Assembly (NCBI GenBank): GCA_947496865.1
Contig: CANMEE010000002.1
Location: 248,001 to 312,000 of the forward strand
Direction: 5' to 3'
Source of the DNA: an uncultured Sphingomonadaceae bacterium
GTDB lineage: Bacteria; Pseudomonadota; Alphaproteobacteria; Sphingomonadales; Sphingomonadaceae
Length of the DNA: 64,000 nt
The notes under the pieces were generated by a model that worked only from the letters and a program-made list of their open reading frames with translations, searched no databases and was not told the origin of the DNA. The stretch's first letter is position 1; every line of letters begins with the position of its first letter. The position numbers were made by a program, and so were the translations under genes. Of this stretch, positions 30,752-40,014 are shown piece after piece.

Positions 30752-31915
30752 TTAAGATCGATACCGCAAATTATCGCGGTTCAATTGATCAACGGATGTA
30801 ACGCCCATTAGTTTCATATCCCGTTCAATTTCAGCTTGCAGCAAGGCGAGGCTGCGTTCAACCCCCGCTTGACCGGCAGCGGCGAGAGCATAGAGATAGA
30901 GCCGTCCGCCCGAACAGGCCTTGGCGCCAACGCTGAGCGCTTTGAGCACGTGGCTTCCCCGAGTAATACCGCCGTCGCAGATAACATCAATTTTGTCGCC
31001 TACGGCGTCGCAAATTTCGGCAAGTTGATCAAATGGTGCACGCGATCCGTCGAGTTGTCGCCCCCCATGGTTTGAGACCATGATCGCCGTTGCGCCGATA
31101 TCAACCGCGCGTTTGGCATCCTCGACTGACATGATCCCCTTCAGGCAAAATTCGCCACCCCAATCCTTGCGGACCTCTTCGGCCATCGACCAGTCAAGCG
31201 ATTGATCGAGCATGGTCGAGAAATACTCGGCCACCGACAAAGCAACATTTGTACCCTCCGCGACATGGTCCTTGAGGTTGGACAGTTCAAAATTTTCACG
31301 AAACATATAGTTGAGCGCCCAGGCGGGTTTGGTCGCATAGCTTAGGAAACTTGCCGGTGTGATTTTCGGCGGGCTGGTGAAGCCCGAGCGCAGGCAGCGT
31401 TCGCGATTACCGCCCACAATCGTATCGACGGTCAGGGTGATCGCGTCGAACTTTGCCGCCTTGCAACGTTCGACCATCGATTTGTTAAGCCCCTTGTCCT
31501 TGTGGATGTAGAGCTGGAACATTTTGGGCGTGCCGATGCTTGCGCCAATTTCTTCGATGCTGACCGTGGCCAGCGACGATATTCCGAAAAAGGTGCCGAA
31601 TTTCTCGGCCGCTCGCGCGACGCCGCGTTCGCCTTGCCAGTGGAACAAGCGTTGCAGCGCGGTAGGGGATAGGAACAAAGGCATCGCTAATTTTTGGCCC
31701 ATGACCGTCGTGCTCATGTCGATAGTCTCGACCCCGGCGAGGACATTGGGTATAAGATCGCACGCTTCATAGGCTTCTGTATTGCGGCGGCGCGTGACTT
31801 CGTCGTCAGCAGCGCCATCAATATAGTCGAAGATCGGAAAAGGCAGGCGTTTTTTGGCCAAGGAACGAAAGTCGTTCACATTGTGGCAATCGGTCAATGT
31901 GTTAATTCGTCGCAC
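30752..31915 (-). CDS. lldD: FMN-dependent alpha-hydroxy acid dehydrogenase (L-lactate dehydrogenase type)
   Basis: A TIM-barrel flavoenzyme oxidising an L-2-hydroxy acid such as L-lactate. Family features: FDYIDGAADDEVT, FLSPTALQRLFH, FQLYIHKDKG, TLTVDT, the catalytic His in SNHGGRQLDGS, and CDGGITRGSHVLKALSVGA. Length 387 is typical. The start is GTG 31915, preceded by GAGG. The barrel is soluble but the family often binds the membrane. Substrate is inferred from family only. Confidence 0.86.
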   Translation of the reverse strand: MRRINTLTDCHNVNDFRSLAKKRLPFPIFDYIDGAADDEVTRRRNTEAYEACDLIPNVLAGVETIDMSTTVMGQKLAMPLFLSPTALQRLFHWQGERGVARAAEKFGTFFGISSLATVSIEEIGASIGTPKMFQLYIHKDKGLNKSMVERCKAAKFDAITLTVDTIVGGNRERCLRSGFTSPPKITPASFLSYATKPAWALNYMFRENFELSNLKDHVAEGTNVALSVAEYFSTMLDQSLDWSMAEEVRKDWGGEFCLKGIMSVEDAKRAVDIGATAIMVSNHGGRQLDGSRAPFDQLAEICDAVGDKIDVICDGGITRGSHVLKALSVGAKACSGGRLYLYALAAAGQAGVERSLALLQAEIERDMKLMGVTSVDQLNRDNLRYRS

Positions 31916-32031
31916 GTAAGCCTCGATTCGTCGCTCGGATGGAAGAGCATGAGGTTTATGATTAGAGCAATGGCTGTGGCTTGCAAGAGCGGCGGTCCAG
32001 TAAATACAGGGATTTAGAGGGAAAATTCACA

Positions 32032-33456
32032 ATGACTGAAACTGCCGAAGACAATCAACCGCCGGAACAACCGGCAAGACCGGAACGATCACCCGGTGCC
32101 AAGTTCCTGTTGGTCCTGCTCACCGGCTTTCTGCTGGCGATCCCGCTATTTGCAAGCTGGCTGCTGATTTATGATCGTCAGACCCAGAGCGAACAGGCCG
32201 AACAGTCCATCGTTACCGGTTGGGGCGGCAAGCAGGTATTCGCTGGGCCTAAGATCGTCCTTCCTTACAAGGCCAAGGTTCAGGAATCAGTCGAACAGGA
32301 CGGCAAAACCGTTACGCGCACCAATGTTGTGACGCGGGAACTTTATATTTCGCCGGAAGTCATGACTTTTAACAGTGATATCAAAACCGAAGTCAAAAGC
32401 CGCTCCATTTACGAAGTGGTGATATATAACACCAACGTGACCGGCTCTGCCTCGTTTAAATTGCCGGAGGATTTTAATCGATCCGGTATCGATCCAGCGG
32501 ATATTGATTTTGCCCGTGCTGAAATTCGTTTCGGCCTTTCCGATGCACGCGGACTTTCTGCGGACAACAAGTTGACCGTTGATGGTCAGTCTCTCGTCTT
32601 GCAACCCGGTAAAGGCCTTGGTGAAACCGGCAATACCGGTTTCTTTTCATGGCTCGATGCAACCGCGCTGGCCGACGGCGAAATGGCGGTTAAATTTGAC
32701 GTCAAATTCCGCGGAACCGAAAGCCTGACAATGGTGCCGGATGCCGGGCAGACCAACTGGTCCGTCACATCCAAATGGCCACACCCCAGCTTTACTGGCG
32801 GCTTCCTGCCCGACAATGAAGTGACGGAGAAAGGTTTTACCGCGAAATATGGTATCTCCAATCTGGCGCTCGGCAGCTCGTTGACGTCTACGCAGGCTGG
32901 ACAGCAGGTTTATCCGCAAAATACTAACCGGTCTTTCGATTCTTATGGCGGTGGCGGCGCGGAAAATGCGTCCAGCGTGACGGTGAATTTGATCCAGCCG
33001 GTTGATCTTTATGATCAGGTAAGCCGGGCGACCAAATATGGCTTCCTGTTCATCGGATTTACCTTTGTCGCGTTTCTATTGTTCGACCTGATTGGCGGCG
33101 TGCGTATCTCGTCTGTCCAATATATATTGGTTGGCGTGGCATTGGTGCTGTTCTTCATCCTGTTACTCGCCTTTGCCGAAATTATAGGCTTTGCCTTGGC
33201 CTATATTGCGGCTTCGGTGGCGACGATCGGATTGATCACGGCCTATGCTGCATCGGTGTTGTCCAGTTGGCGACGGGCATCGATAATCGGTGGACTACTG
33301 GCTGCGCTCTATGGCGTGATCTATATCCTGCTGAGCTTGGAGGCTTATTCCCTGCTTATCGGATCGTTGCTGATCTTTGCCGCTCTGGCCGGAGTGATGT
33401 TTGTCACCCGCCGGCTCGACTGGTCGCGCAGTTTGCAGAAAACGCCTGCAACCTAA
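32032..33456 (+). CDS. creD: CreD family inner membrane protein
   Basis: CreD proteins are inner-membrane proteins linked to envelope integrity and, in some species, to beta-lactam/colicin tolerance. One N-terminal membrane helix (FLLVLLTGFLLAIPLFASWLL) is followed by a large periplasmic domain with YISPEVM, GLSDARGLS and a TFVAFLLFDLIGGVRISSVQYILVG-type segment, then five or six C-terminal helices. The ATG at 32032 has AGAGGG upstream. Divergent from lldD. Confidence 0.88.
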   Translation: MTETAEDNQPPEQPARPERSPGAKFLLVLLTGFLLAIPLFASWLLIYDRQTQSEQAEQSIVTGWGGKQVFAGPKIVLPYKAKVQESVEQDGKTVTRTNVVTRELYISPEVMTFNSDIKTEVKSRSIYEVVIYNTNVTGSASFKLPEDFNRSGIDPADIDFARAEIRFGLSDARGLSADNKLTVDGQSLVLQPGKGLGETGNTGFFSWLDATALADGEMAVKFDVKFRGTESLTMVPDAGQTNWSVTSKWPHPSFTGGFLPDNEVTEKGFTAKYGISNLALGSSLTSTQAGQQVYPQNTNRSFDSYGGGGAENASSVTVNLIQPVDLYDQVSRATKYGFLFIGFTFVAFLLFDLIGGVRISSVQYILVGVALVLFFILLLAFAEIIGFALAYIAASVATIGLITAYAASVLSSWRRASIIGGLLAALYGVIYILLSLEAYSLLIGSLLIFAALAGVMFVTRRLDWSRSLQKTPAT

Positions 33457-33465
33457 GCGAACATC

Positions 33466-34377
33466 CTAGCGAACCGCGCCACGTGCGAACGTATCGCACG
33501 TGGCCGGATCGCCCGTTTGCATGCCCTTTTTGAGCCACGCCATGCGCTGCTCGGAACTACCATGGGTAAACATGCTCTCCACCGGACGCTGTCCCGCCCC
33601 ACGCATCAATGTATCATCGCCAATGGCGTGAGCCGCGGTCAGACCTTCCTCGACATCGCCGGGTTCCATACGATTGGCATTCTGGGCTGCCCAAACGCCA
33701 GCGTAGCAATCCGCCTGTAATTCCATGCGGACCTGAAGCGCATTGCCCTCCGCCTTGCTGGCGCGGGCTTGTTGCTGACGTACCTGACTGGAAACGCCGC
33801 TTAATGTTTGGATATGGTGGCCCACTTCATGCGCGATGACATAGGCTTTGGCGAAATCGCCCTTTGCGCCCATTTTGGTCTCCAGCTCATTGAAGAAAGA
33901 CGTGTCGAGATAAATGCCCTGATCGGCAGGACAATAGAAAGGGCCAGCGGCAGAACTGGCCGAACCACAGCCATTGGAACTGACCCCGCCTTGGTAGAAG
34001 TTGATCGTTGTGGGTTGATAGCGGGATCCATTCGCCTGAAATAATTTCGACCAAGTCTGTTCGGTGGAAGCGAGCACTTGGCCGGCAAAAATTTCTTCCT
34101 GTGTGTCATAAGCAACGGCATCACCTGAGCCGCCGGCCTGGCCGCCGCCGCCCGTCAGCATGCTGGCGCCACCGCCAAAATACATGAATGCCAGCGCAGC
34201 GCCGCCGATTAGGAGAATTGTCCCGCAACCCATTTTGCGGCCCAGCAGCATCGGCAGAAAACTGAGGAGCAGTCCGAGGCCGCCGCCACCGCCGCCTCCG
34301 CCACCAAATCCACGGCGTCCGCCGCCGCTTCCGTGGTCGCGGACATTTTTGCTGGGATCCAGATCATCTAAACGCAT
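33466..34377 (-). CDS. ypfJ: Neutral zinc metallopeptidase (YpfJ-like)
   Basis: A membrane-anchored predicted zinc protease. After a glycine-rich N-terminus (GGGRRGFGGGGGGGGG) there are one or two membrane helices, then the zinc motif in AYVIAHEVGHHIQ, with FYCPADQGIYLDTSFF, RMELQADCYAGVWA (third ligand Glu) and a C-terminal HGSSEQRMAWLKKGM. The ATG at 34377 begins MRLDDLDPSKNVRD, the usual start in this family. Convergent with creD, 9 bases between stops. Physiological substrate unknown. Confidence 0.9.
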   Translation of the reverse strand: MRLDDLDPSKNVRDHGSGGGRRGFGGGGGGGGGLGLLLSFLPMLLGRKMGCGTILLIGGAALAFMYFGGGASMLTGGGGQAGGSGDAVAYDTQEEIFAGQVLASTEQTWSKLFQANGSRYQPTTINFYQGGVSSNGCGSASSAAGPFYCPADQGIYLDTSFFNELETKMGAKGDFAKAYVIAHEVGHHIQTLSGVSSQVRQQQARASKAEGNALQVRMELQADCYAGVWAAQNANRMEPGDVEEGLTAAHAIGDDTLMRGAGQRPVESMFTHGSSEQRMAWLKKGMQTGDPATCDTFARGAVR

Positions 34378-34505
34378 GGGCTTCTTCTCCTGTTGGAACC
34401 CAATTTGCCTGAATCGGCCAAAAGCGCAAGCATCGAGCATTTCTTTTACAAAAAGCCGTTGCAGTCACTCACCACTGTTTTAAGGTCGCGGAAAGGAGAA
34501 TATGA

Positions 34506-35291
34506 ATGTTTCTGAAGGGCAAGACCGCATTAATTACAGGATCAACCTCTGGCATCGGGGGAGGCTATGCCAAAGCGTTAGCGGCCGAGGGCGCTGCTGT
34601 GATGATCAACGGTTTCGGCGATGACGGTGAAATTGAAAATTTGCGGCAAGAGTTGGAAAACCTGAGTGGAACCAAGGCCGCTTACAGCAAAGCCGACATG
34701 ACCAAGCCCGAAGAAATCCGCCAAATGGCCGCAGACTGTGCCGAGCAGTTGGGAGAAGTCGATATTCTCGTCAATAATGCGGGCATACAACATGTCGCGC
34801 CGGTCGACGAGTTTCCCGAAGACAAATGGTATGCGATTATGGAAATCATCTGCAACAGCGCTTTCCACACAACCAAGGCGGTTCTGCCGGGCATGAAAGA
34901 GCGTGGATGGGGCAGGATTATCAATACCGGATCGATGCACAGTAAGGTCGCAAGCCCCTATAAGTCAGCCTATAATGCGGCTAAACATGCGATTGCGGGG
35001 TTCAGCAAGACGGTAGCGCTGGAAGTCGCGCAGCAGGGGATTACGGTCAACACCATCTCCCCCGGCTATGCGTGGACGCCACTGGTGGAGAACCAGATAC
35101 CCGACACAATGAAGGCGCGGAACATGACGCGAGAGCAAGTCATGAATGATGTGCTGCTAGCCGGGCAACCAACTAAGAAATTTGTTCAGATTGACCAAAT
35201 TGCCGCGCTGGCCGTATTTCTATGCAAGGATGAAGCGAGCGCGATGACCGGCGCGAATATTTCCATTGATGGCGGTTGGACGGCGCAGTGA
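34506..35291 (+). CDS. 3-hydroxybutyrate dehydrogenase (SDR family)
   Basis: An NAD-dependent SDR of 261 residues: TGSTSGIGGGYAKALA, NNAGIQHVAPVDEFP (typical of D-3-hydroxybutyrate dehydrogenases), catalytic Ser in NTGSMHSKVASPYKSAYNAAKHA (Tyr/Lys in YNAAK), ISPGYAWTPLVENQI and SIDGGWTAQ. Role: interconversion of 3-hydroxybutyrate and acetoacetate, as in PHB turnover. A strong SD (GGAAAGGAGAA) precedes the start. The stop overlaps the next gene's GTG. Confidence 0.9.
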   Translation: MFLKGKTALITGSTSGIGGGYAKALAAEGAAVMINGFGDDGEIENLRQELENLSGTKAAYSKADMTKPEEIRQMAADCAEQLGEVDILVNNAGIQHVAPVDEFPEDKWYAIMEIICNSAFHTTKAVLPGMKERGWGRIINTGSMHSKVASPYKSAYNAAKHAIAGFSKTVALEVAQQGITVNTISPGYAWTPLVENQIPDTMKARNMTREQVMNDVLLAGQPTKKFVQIDQIAALAVFLCKDEASAMTGANISIDGGWTAQ

Positions 35292-36034
35292 CGCAGAAGC
35301 GGAAAAAACCTTCTTTTACTGTGATGTTCGCTGTCGCGACTATGATCGCTGGCGCTTGTGCGATCGATGTAACGCACGCGGCCTCTTCCGATCTATCCGA
35401 GCAGGAAGCGCCAGTTGCCAAAGAGCCCAAACCGCGATTTCTCGTGCGATCAACAAAGGCCCTGTCCTTGCTGGAAACCGCCGATGAATATGAAAATAAT
35501 CCATGGAAGAAAGTCGCAACCGACGACGATCAAAACCGGGTTTATAGCTGGGTCGAAGCACTTTATTCAGGCGTATCTGTAGCGGAACTGGCTGGCGAAG
35601 GGCAAAAAATCAAACAAAGGAACGGGCTGTTTGATGCGGACGGGCTAATGGATGATGGTGCGATGCCAGCGGGGCTTTACAATTGCTCCATAACGAAATT
35701 GGGCGGACCCGATGACGCAGGTTTGCCCTATATCGCCTATCCGGCTTTCCGGTGTCGCGTGACAGAAGAGAACGGGCGGTTGCATTTCACCAAACTGACA
35801 GGATCGCAGCGCACAGCAGGTTGGATTTATCGCGCCAGCGAACGCCATTCTGTCTATTTGGGAACGTCATTCTACGGCTATGAAGACAAAGCCACATCCT
35901 ATGGGCAAACGAAAGAGCGTGACCAAGCGGCTGTCGTTCAGCGCATTGGCCCGCGCCGATGGCGGATGGTTTTTCCCTACCCCTATTATGAGTCTGTCGT
36001 AGATGTGATGGAGCTGACGCCGGTTTCTGAATAA
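35288..36034 (+). CDS. DUF4893-like exported protein
   Basis: The GTG at 35288 overlaps the upstream stop as GTGA. The product has a signal-like segment (FAVATMIAGACAIDV) and then features I associate with DUF4893: GLYNCSITKLGG, YPAFRCRVTEENGRLHFTKLTGSQRTAG-type residues and RWRMVFPYPYYESVVDVMEL. Function unknown. Two cysteines (YNCS, FRCRV) could be disulphide-bonded. Confidence 0.72.
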   Translation: MTQKRKKPSFTVMFAVATMIAGACAIDVTHAASSDLSEQEAPVAKEPKPRFLVRSTKALSLLETADEYENNPWKKVATDDDQNRVYSWVEALYSGVSVAELAGEGQKIKQRNGLFDADGLMDDGAMPAGLYNCSITKLGGPDDAGLPYIAYPAFRCRVTEENGRLHFTKLTGSQRTAGWIYRASERHSVYLGTSFYGYEDKATSYGQTKERDQAAVVQRIGPRRWRMVFPYPYYESVVDVMELTPVSE

Positions 36035-36101
36035 TTATGCCTTGCAAGCCTCGGCTTAGCGTTTAGGTTCCGGGCAATTACATAATAGCTCGGGGATAGT
36101 G

Positions 36102-37430
36102 ATGCTTAAATTTTCTAAAGTCGCATTGGCGGCTACGGCTTCTGTTTTGTTCTGTACACCGGCGCAGGCCGATCCATTGAAGGATGCGATCCAAGCCGAT
36201 CTGCCATCTTTGATGGAAATTTACCGCGACCTGCATGCTAATCCTGAACTCAGTGGTGAAGAGGTTCAAACCGCAGCTAAACTGGCTGTTGAAGCACGAC
36301 GCCTTGGTTTTGATGTGACGGAAAAAGTGGGCGGTACCGGCGTGGTCGCTGTTATGAAAAATGGCGATGGTCCGACCGTAATGATCCGGGCGGATATGGA
36401 CGGTCTTCCACTGGTTGAAAAAACCGGACTGTCTTTTGCTTCCAAAGTGCGGGCGAAAACCCGCCAAGGCGTCGACACTGGGGTGATGCACGCCTGTGGT
36501 CACGATACCCATATGACGGGCTGGGTCGGCACCGCGCGTCAATTGTCCGCACGCAAGAATGAATGGTCAGGGACATTGGTGATGATCCTGCAACCGGCGG
36601 AAGAAACTGGCGAAGGGGCTAAGGCGATGTTGGACGACGGGCTCTATACCCGTTTCCCGAAACCGGAATATGTTCTGGCCTTTCATGATGCGGCGGGCGC
36701 GCCTGCCGGCTTTATCGGTTATGCGCCGGGCTATGCACTGGCCAATGTCGATAGTGTCGACATTGAAGTCAAAGGCGTCGGCGGCCATGGCGCTTATCCG
36801 CACACAACCAAAGACCCTATTGTACTCGCGTCGCGGATTGTCGGCGCATTACAAACATTGGTTAGCCGCGAAATTGATCCGCAAGATCCGGCAGTGATTA
36901 CGGTCGGCAGCTTTCAGGCAGGCTTCAAACATAATATCATTCCCGACAAAGCGAACTTGCTGCTCACCGTGCGCAGCTATTCCGATGAAACCCGCGCCAA
37001 GTTGCTCGACGGGATCAAGCGCATCGCGGAAGGGGAAGCGGTGACTGCCGGTATTCCAAAAGACAGAATGCCGATTGTCCGGACACGCGATGACGAGTTT
37101 ACCCCGTCCACTTATAACAGTCCGGAATTTACAAGAGAGATGGCAAAGCTTTTCGAAACGCGTTTTGGCAAGGAACGGGTCGTGGAATCGAAACCGGTCA
37201 TGGGTGGCGAAGACTTTAGCCGCTTTCGCCGTGCTGATGAATCCATCAACAGCATGATCTTCTGGGTCGGCGGCGTGCCGATCGATGAATATCAGGCTGC
37301 GAAGAAAGCCGGCACCAAACTGCCGTCGCTGCACAGCCCTCTATGGGCGCCGGATGCGGAAAAAGTGATCGCGACAGGCGCGGAAGCGCTGACTGCGGCA
37401 GCCCTGAATCTGATGAAAAAGGGCGGCTAA
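36102..37430 (+). CDS. Exported M20 family metallopeptidase/amidohydrolase
   Basis: A hippurate-hydrolase-like member of M20D. A signal peptide (KVALAATASVLFCTPAQA) sends it out of the cytoplasm. Metal-site and structural motifs: IRADMDGLPL, MHACGHDTHM, LQPAEETGEGA, VGGHGAYPHTTKDPI, GGEDFSRF and LHSPLWAPD. At 442 residues it is normal. Two ATGs (36099, 36102) are possible. It probably cleaves an N-acyl amino acid or peptide; specificity unknown. A small exported unknown follows 4 bases later. Confidence 0.87.
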   Translation: MLKFSKVALAATASVLFCTPAQADPLKDAIQADLPSLMEIYRDLHANPELSGEEVQTAAKLAVEARRLGFDVTEKVGGTGVVAVMKNGDGPTVMIRADMDGLPLVEKTGLSFASKVRAKTRQGVDTGVMHACGHDTHMTGWVGTARQLSARKNEWSGTLVMILQPAEETGEGAKAMLDDGLYTRFPKPEYVLAFHDAAGAPAGFIGYAPGYALANVDSVDIEVKGVGGHGAYPHTTKDPIVLASRIVGALQTLVSREIDPQDPAVITVGSFQAGFKHNIIPDKANLLLTVRSYSDETRAKLLDGIKRIAEGEAVTAGIPKDRMPIVRTRDDEFTPSTYNSPEFTREMAKLFETRFGKERVVESKPVMGGEDFSRFRRADESINSMIFWVGGVPIDEYQAAKKAGTKLPSLHSPLWAPDAEKVIATGAEALTAAALNLMKKGG

Positions 37431-37434
37431 ACCG

Positions 37435-37812
37435 GTGAAGCCGTCCAAGCTTGTCAGTACGGCCATATTTGCCGCTGTCGGGCTGATTACCAATGGCCCG
37501 GCTGCCGAAACCGACAACGCCGTTGATTCGTCCTATTTTGAAGGGCGCTGGGCCTTTGCGGAAGAAAGCTGTGATCTCCCGAGCAACTGGACAATGCTCG
37601 CGGGCGGGAATTTCATTTCCGAAGATTTGACCGGCATTTGGCAATGGAGCGAGGGTCAGTTGACGCTTAACCTGACCGATTTGGCGCTGGACGAGGAAAC
37701 TGGAGAAGCAGGTGGGCGTTTCCAAATGGAGGGCCCTGTTTCGATAGCGGGAGAAGACGAATTCATCTTCACGATTGAACCAGATCGCTATGTCATGAAA
37801 CGGTGCGAATAG
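37435..37812 (+). CDS. Small exported protein of unknown function
   Basis: The GTG start lies 4 bases after the M20 peptidase stop. A signal-like N-terminus (TAIFAAVGLITNGPA) is followed by a beta-rich part: YFEGRWAFAEESCD, GIWQWSEGQLTLNL, FQMEGPVSIAG and YVMKRCE. The two cysteines, one near each end of the domain, suggest a small lipocalin-like sandwich. No family recognised. Confidence 0.65.
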   Translation: MKPSKLVSTAIFAAVGLITNGPAAETDNAVDSSYFEGRWAFAEESCDLPSNWTMLAGGNFISEDLTGIWQWSEGQLTLNLTDLALDEETGEAGGRFQMEGPVSIAGEDEFIFTIEPDRYVMKRCE

Positions 37813-37905
37813 CAGAATTGATTTTGACTATGCTAGCGATCAAAAAACGGAATTGAGAGCCTAGCCGACTTGATCCTGAGGCCGGCTTTCTTGGAGATTT
37901 ACAGC

Positions 37906-38298
37906 TTATCTTCTGCTGACAGATGGAGACATAACTACCGGATTTTCGCGACTACCAAGTTCTCCCGGCGCGGGCGACTTTTTGAAAACAGGTGCTTTTC
38001 TGTAAGTCCGTCTACTAACCGATTGAATGGGGCGCGGCGATACCACCGGTACGGCGCCAAGTTCCTCTACCGATTCATCCTCTGCTTCCGATTCTGAATC
38101 TTCAGAATAGACAAGCGGTTCGCCGAAAACAAAGTCCTCGTCCTCTTCATCATCCCAATCATCCGCTTCTTGCGTTGGGGTTGTATTTGCCTTTTTTGTA
38201 GCTTCAGCGACAACAGGTTTTGGTTCTTCCTCGCTGGGCGAGACCAAATAGACCAAAAGTCCAGCTGATACGACGAAAAGGCCCGCTTCTTTAAGCAT
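37906..38298 (-). CDS. Small single-pass membrane protein with acidic tail
   Basis: From the ATG at 38298 a single hydrophobic segment (AGLFVVSAGLLVYLVS) is followed by a strongly acidic stretch (DDWDDEEDEDFVFGEP and DSESEAEDESVEE) and then a basic, serine-rich end (RPIQSVSRRTYRKAPVFKKSP). No family recognised. Start choice is uncertain (TTG 38310 and GTG 38307 are in frame). Its 3' neighbour 37813-37905 shows only a weak stem-loop. Confidence 0.6.
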   Translation of the reverse strand: MLKEAGLFVVSAGLLVYLVSPSEEEPKPVVAEATKKANTTPTQEADDWDDEEDEDFVFGEPLVYSEDSESEAEDESVEELGAVPVVSPRPIQSVSRRTYRKAPVFKKSPAPGELGSRENPVVMSPSVSRR

Positions 38299-38403
38299 GA
38301 GTTGCACCAATAGTTACAGATTATTTCTCGGTTGGCATTACCGCTTTTAGGTTAAGATACCCTTACAATCTATTGGTAGACAGACATGATGAAGGCACAA
38401 AAA

Positions 38404-38440
38404 ATCCGTCGGAGCGGCAAGGCTCCGACGGATAGCTTTT
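38404..38440. terminator. Orphan perfect 12-bp hairpin, terminator-like on both strands (possible sRNA)
   Basis: ATCCGTCGGAGC (38404-38415) pairs perfectly with GCTCCGACGGAT (38422-38433) around GGCAAG. On the plus strand it runs into AGCTTTT; on the minus strand into seven Ts. Neither flanking gene ends here: the left gene runs leftward and the right gene rightward. A separate short transcript is the simplest explanation. A 25-codon ORF (38386-38463, plus) crosses it but has no good SD. Confidence 0.75.
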
Positions 38441-38483
38441 CCTCCCCAGGAAACTGTGTGTGAATCAGTAGTTTCTAAATCGA

Positions 38484-38600
38484 TATAATGATCTGGTAGT
38501 GCATGAAGGGGATTGAAGGCTAAGAGATTTTACAAATTGTGATGTAAATATTCGGACGAGCTCAGTTTTTTGTTGTAATTGTGTAAATTATTTTACAAAA
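38484..38600 (+). promoter_or_regulatory. Promoter and TGTAAA/TTTACA operators of the XRE regulator
   Basis: A perfect TATAAT lies at 38484-38489 with only a weak -35. Downstream are an inverted pair TTTACA 38529-38534 / TGTAAA 38543-38548 and a tight palindrome TGTAAATTATTTTACA at 38582-38597, directly before the start codon. These look like operators for autoregulation. The rest of 38299-38607 holds the orphan hairpin and nothing else evident. Confidence 0.5.
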
Positions 38601-38607
38601 ATGACTG

Positions 38608-39999
38608 ATGGCAGATCGAAAACTTTTTGCAGGCGCAGCAATAAAGCGGCTCCGCCGTGCAGCAAATATGACTCAAGTGGCGTTGGCAGACGCGCTTGAT
38701 ATTTCTCCTAGCTATCTCAACCTGGTGGAACGAAACCAACGTCCGCTCAGTGCACGACTGATGTTGCTGCTGGCTGATCGGTTTGATTTTGATCCGCGGC
38801 AACTGGTGGCCGACGAACCGGGCGGCGGCGTTAGCGGCATATCCAGACGTCTCGCAGATCCGATGTTTGATGACTTGTCGATTGACCGGACGGAGCTGGA
38901 AGAATGGTTGACCGCCGCGCCCAATACGGCGGAAGCTTTCGTAAGATTATTTGATAACCGGTCAACCGGGCAACGCGATCGCGCTCCTGATATTCCCGAT
39001 CCTGTTCAGTTGGTACGCAGAGAGATTGAACGTTGGCGCAACCATTTTGCAGATCTCGATATCATGGCGGAAACGCTGGCTGACGAATTGCGCTTGGGTG
39101 CGGCTGATCTTTATGGGGCGATTATTGAGAGGCTACGCGTGAAGCACCAACTGGCCATCAGAATATTGCCAGAGGCGGTTTTGCCGGGAACGCTAAGGCG
39201 ACTGGACCTGCACGCGCGTCAATTGCAGCTTTCAGAAATGCTGGACCCCGCATCCCGCACTTTTCAGGCCGCCGCATTGCTTGGGGAAATTGAGGCTCAG
39301 GCAGAAATTGATAGCTTAATGTCAGGCGCAGGCTTTCAAGAAAAAGCAGCTCAGCGTCTCTTTCATCGCCATCTAACAAGCTATTTCGCCGCAGCTATGA
39401 TGATGCCCTATGGCCGGTTTTTAAGAGCCTGCGAACAAACCGGATATCAAATAGACATTCTGCAAAGGCGTTTCGGCGCTAGTTTTGAGCAGGTCGCGCA
39501 CCGGCTGACGACGCTGCAGCGCGTGGGTGCCCGGGGTTTGCCGTTTTTTATGATAAGAGTCGATCGATCAGGACTGGTTTCAAAACGCTTTGCCGGGGCG
39601 AGCAATGCTTCCATGGTCGAAAGCGTTCACCGTTGCCCCTTATGGGCGCTTCATCGGGTGTTTGAACGGCCCTTGGAGATACAAACACAATTGGTGGGTT
39701 TGGAAGATGGGTCGACCTGGTTTACGCTGGCCAGTGCGGTCCAAGGCATTGGTACAGGAGCGGGCGGCCATGCGCCCGAATTCGCTATTGGTTTGGGACT
39801 ATCGGCCGATATGGCGAGCACCATGTACCATGCACGCGGCATGGACTTGTCCGCTGACAGTGCAGCACCGATTGGTCTTGGCTGCCCGGCCTGCACAAGG
39901 GCGCAATGTCCGCAAAGATCAGCACCTCCGAAAAACCGGATTTTGAAATTTGATGAACGCGAAACAGGTCTCACGCCCTATAATTTCGTCAGTGATTGA
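38608..39999 (+). CDS. XRE-family regulator with ImmA/ScfR-like C-terminal domain
   Basis: A 463-residue regulator resembling short-chain fatty acyl-CoA responsive regulators (ScfR, RamB/PrpR-like). The N-terminal helix-turn-helix is MTQVALADALDISPSYLNLVERNQRPLS. The middle is ImmA/IrrE-like but lacks an obvious HExxH zinc motif (LFHRHLTSYFAAAMMMPYGRF occupies that place). The C-terminal domain ends with the family's cysteine cluster CPACTRAQCPQR. The ATG at 38608 has no strong SD. Family members control acyl-CoA metabolism; ligand here is unknown. It lies directly upstream of the exopolysaccharide/Prs genes, whose leader carries similar A/T-rich repeats. Confidence 0.85.
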   Translation: MADRKLFAGAAIKRLRRAANMTQVALADALDISPSYLNLVERNQRPLSARLMLLLADRFDFDPRQLVADEPGGGVSGISRRLADPMFDDLSIDRTELEEWLTAAPNTAEAFVRLFDNRSTGQRDRAPDIPDPVQLVRREIERWRNHFADLDIMAETLADELRLGAADLYGAIIERLRVKHQLAIRILPEAVLPGTLRRLDLHARQLQLSEMLDPASRTFQAAALLGEIEAQAEIDSLMSGAGFQEKAAQRLFHRHLTSYFAAAMMMPYGRFLRACEQTGYQIDILQRRFGASFEQVAHRLTTLQRVGARGLPFFMIRVDRSGLVSKRFAGASNASMVESVHRCPLWALHRVFERPLEIQTQLVGLEDGSTWFTLASAVQGIGTGAGGHAPEFAIGLGLSADMASTMYHARGMDLSADSAAPIGLGCPACTRAQCPQRSAPPKNRILKFDERETGLTPYNFVSD

Positions 40000-40014
40000 T
40001 GATAAACTGTCGGA

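Noticed and set aside
38386..38463. A 25-codon ORF through the orphan hairpin
   Set aside because: No convincing SD, and its codons coincide with a perfect stem, so RNA structure explains the sequence better.
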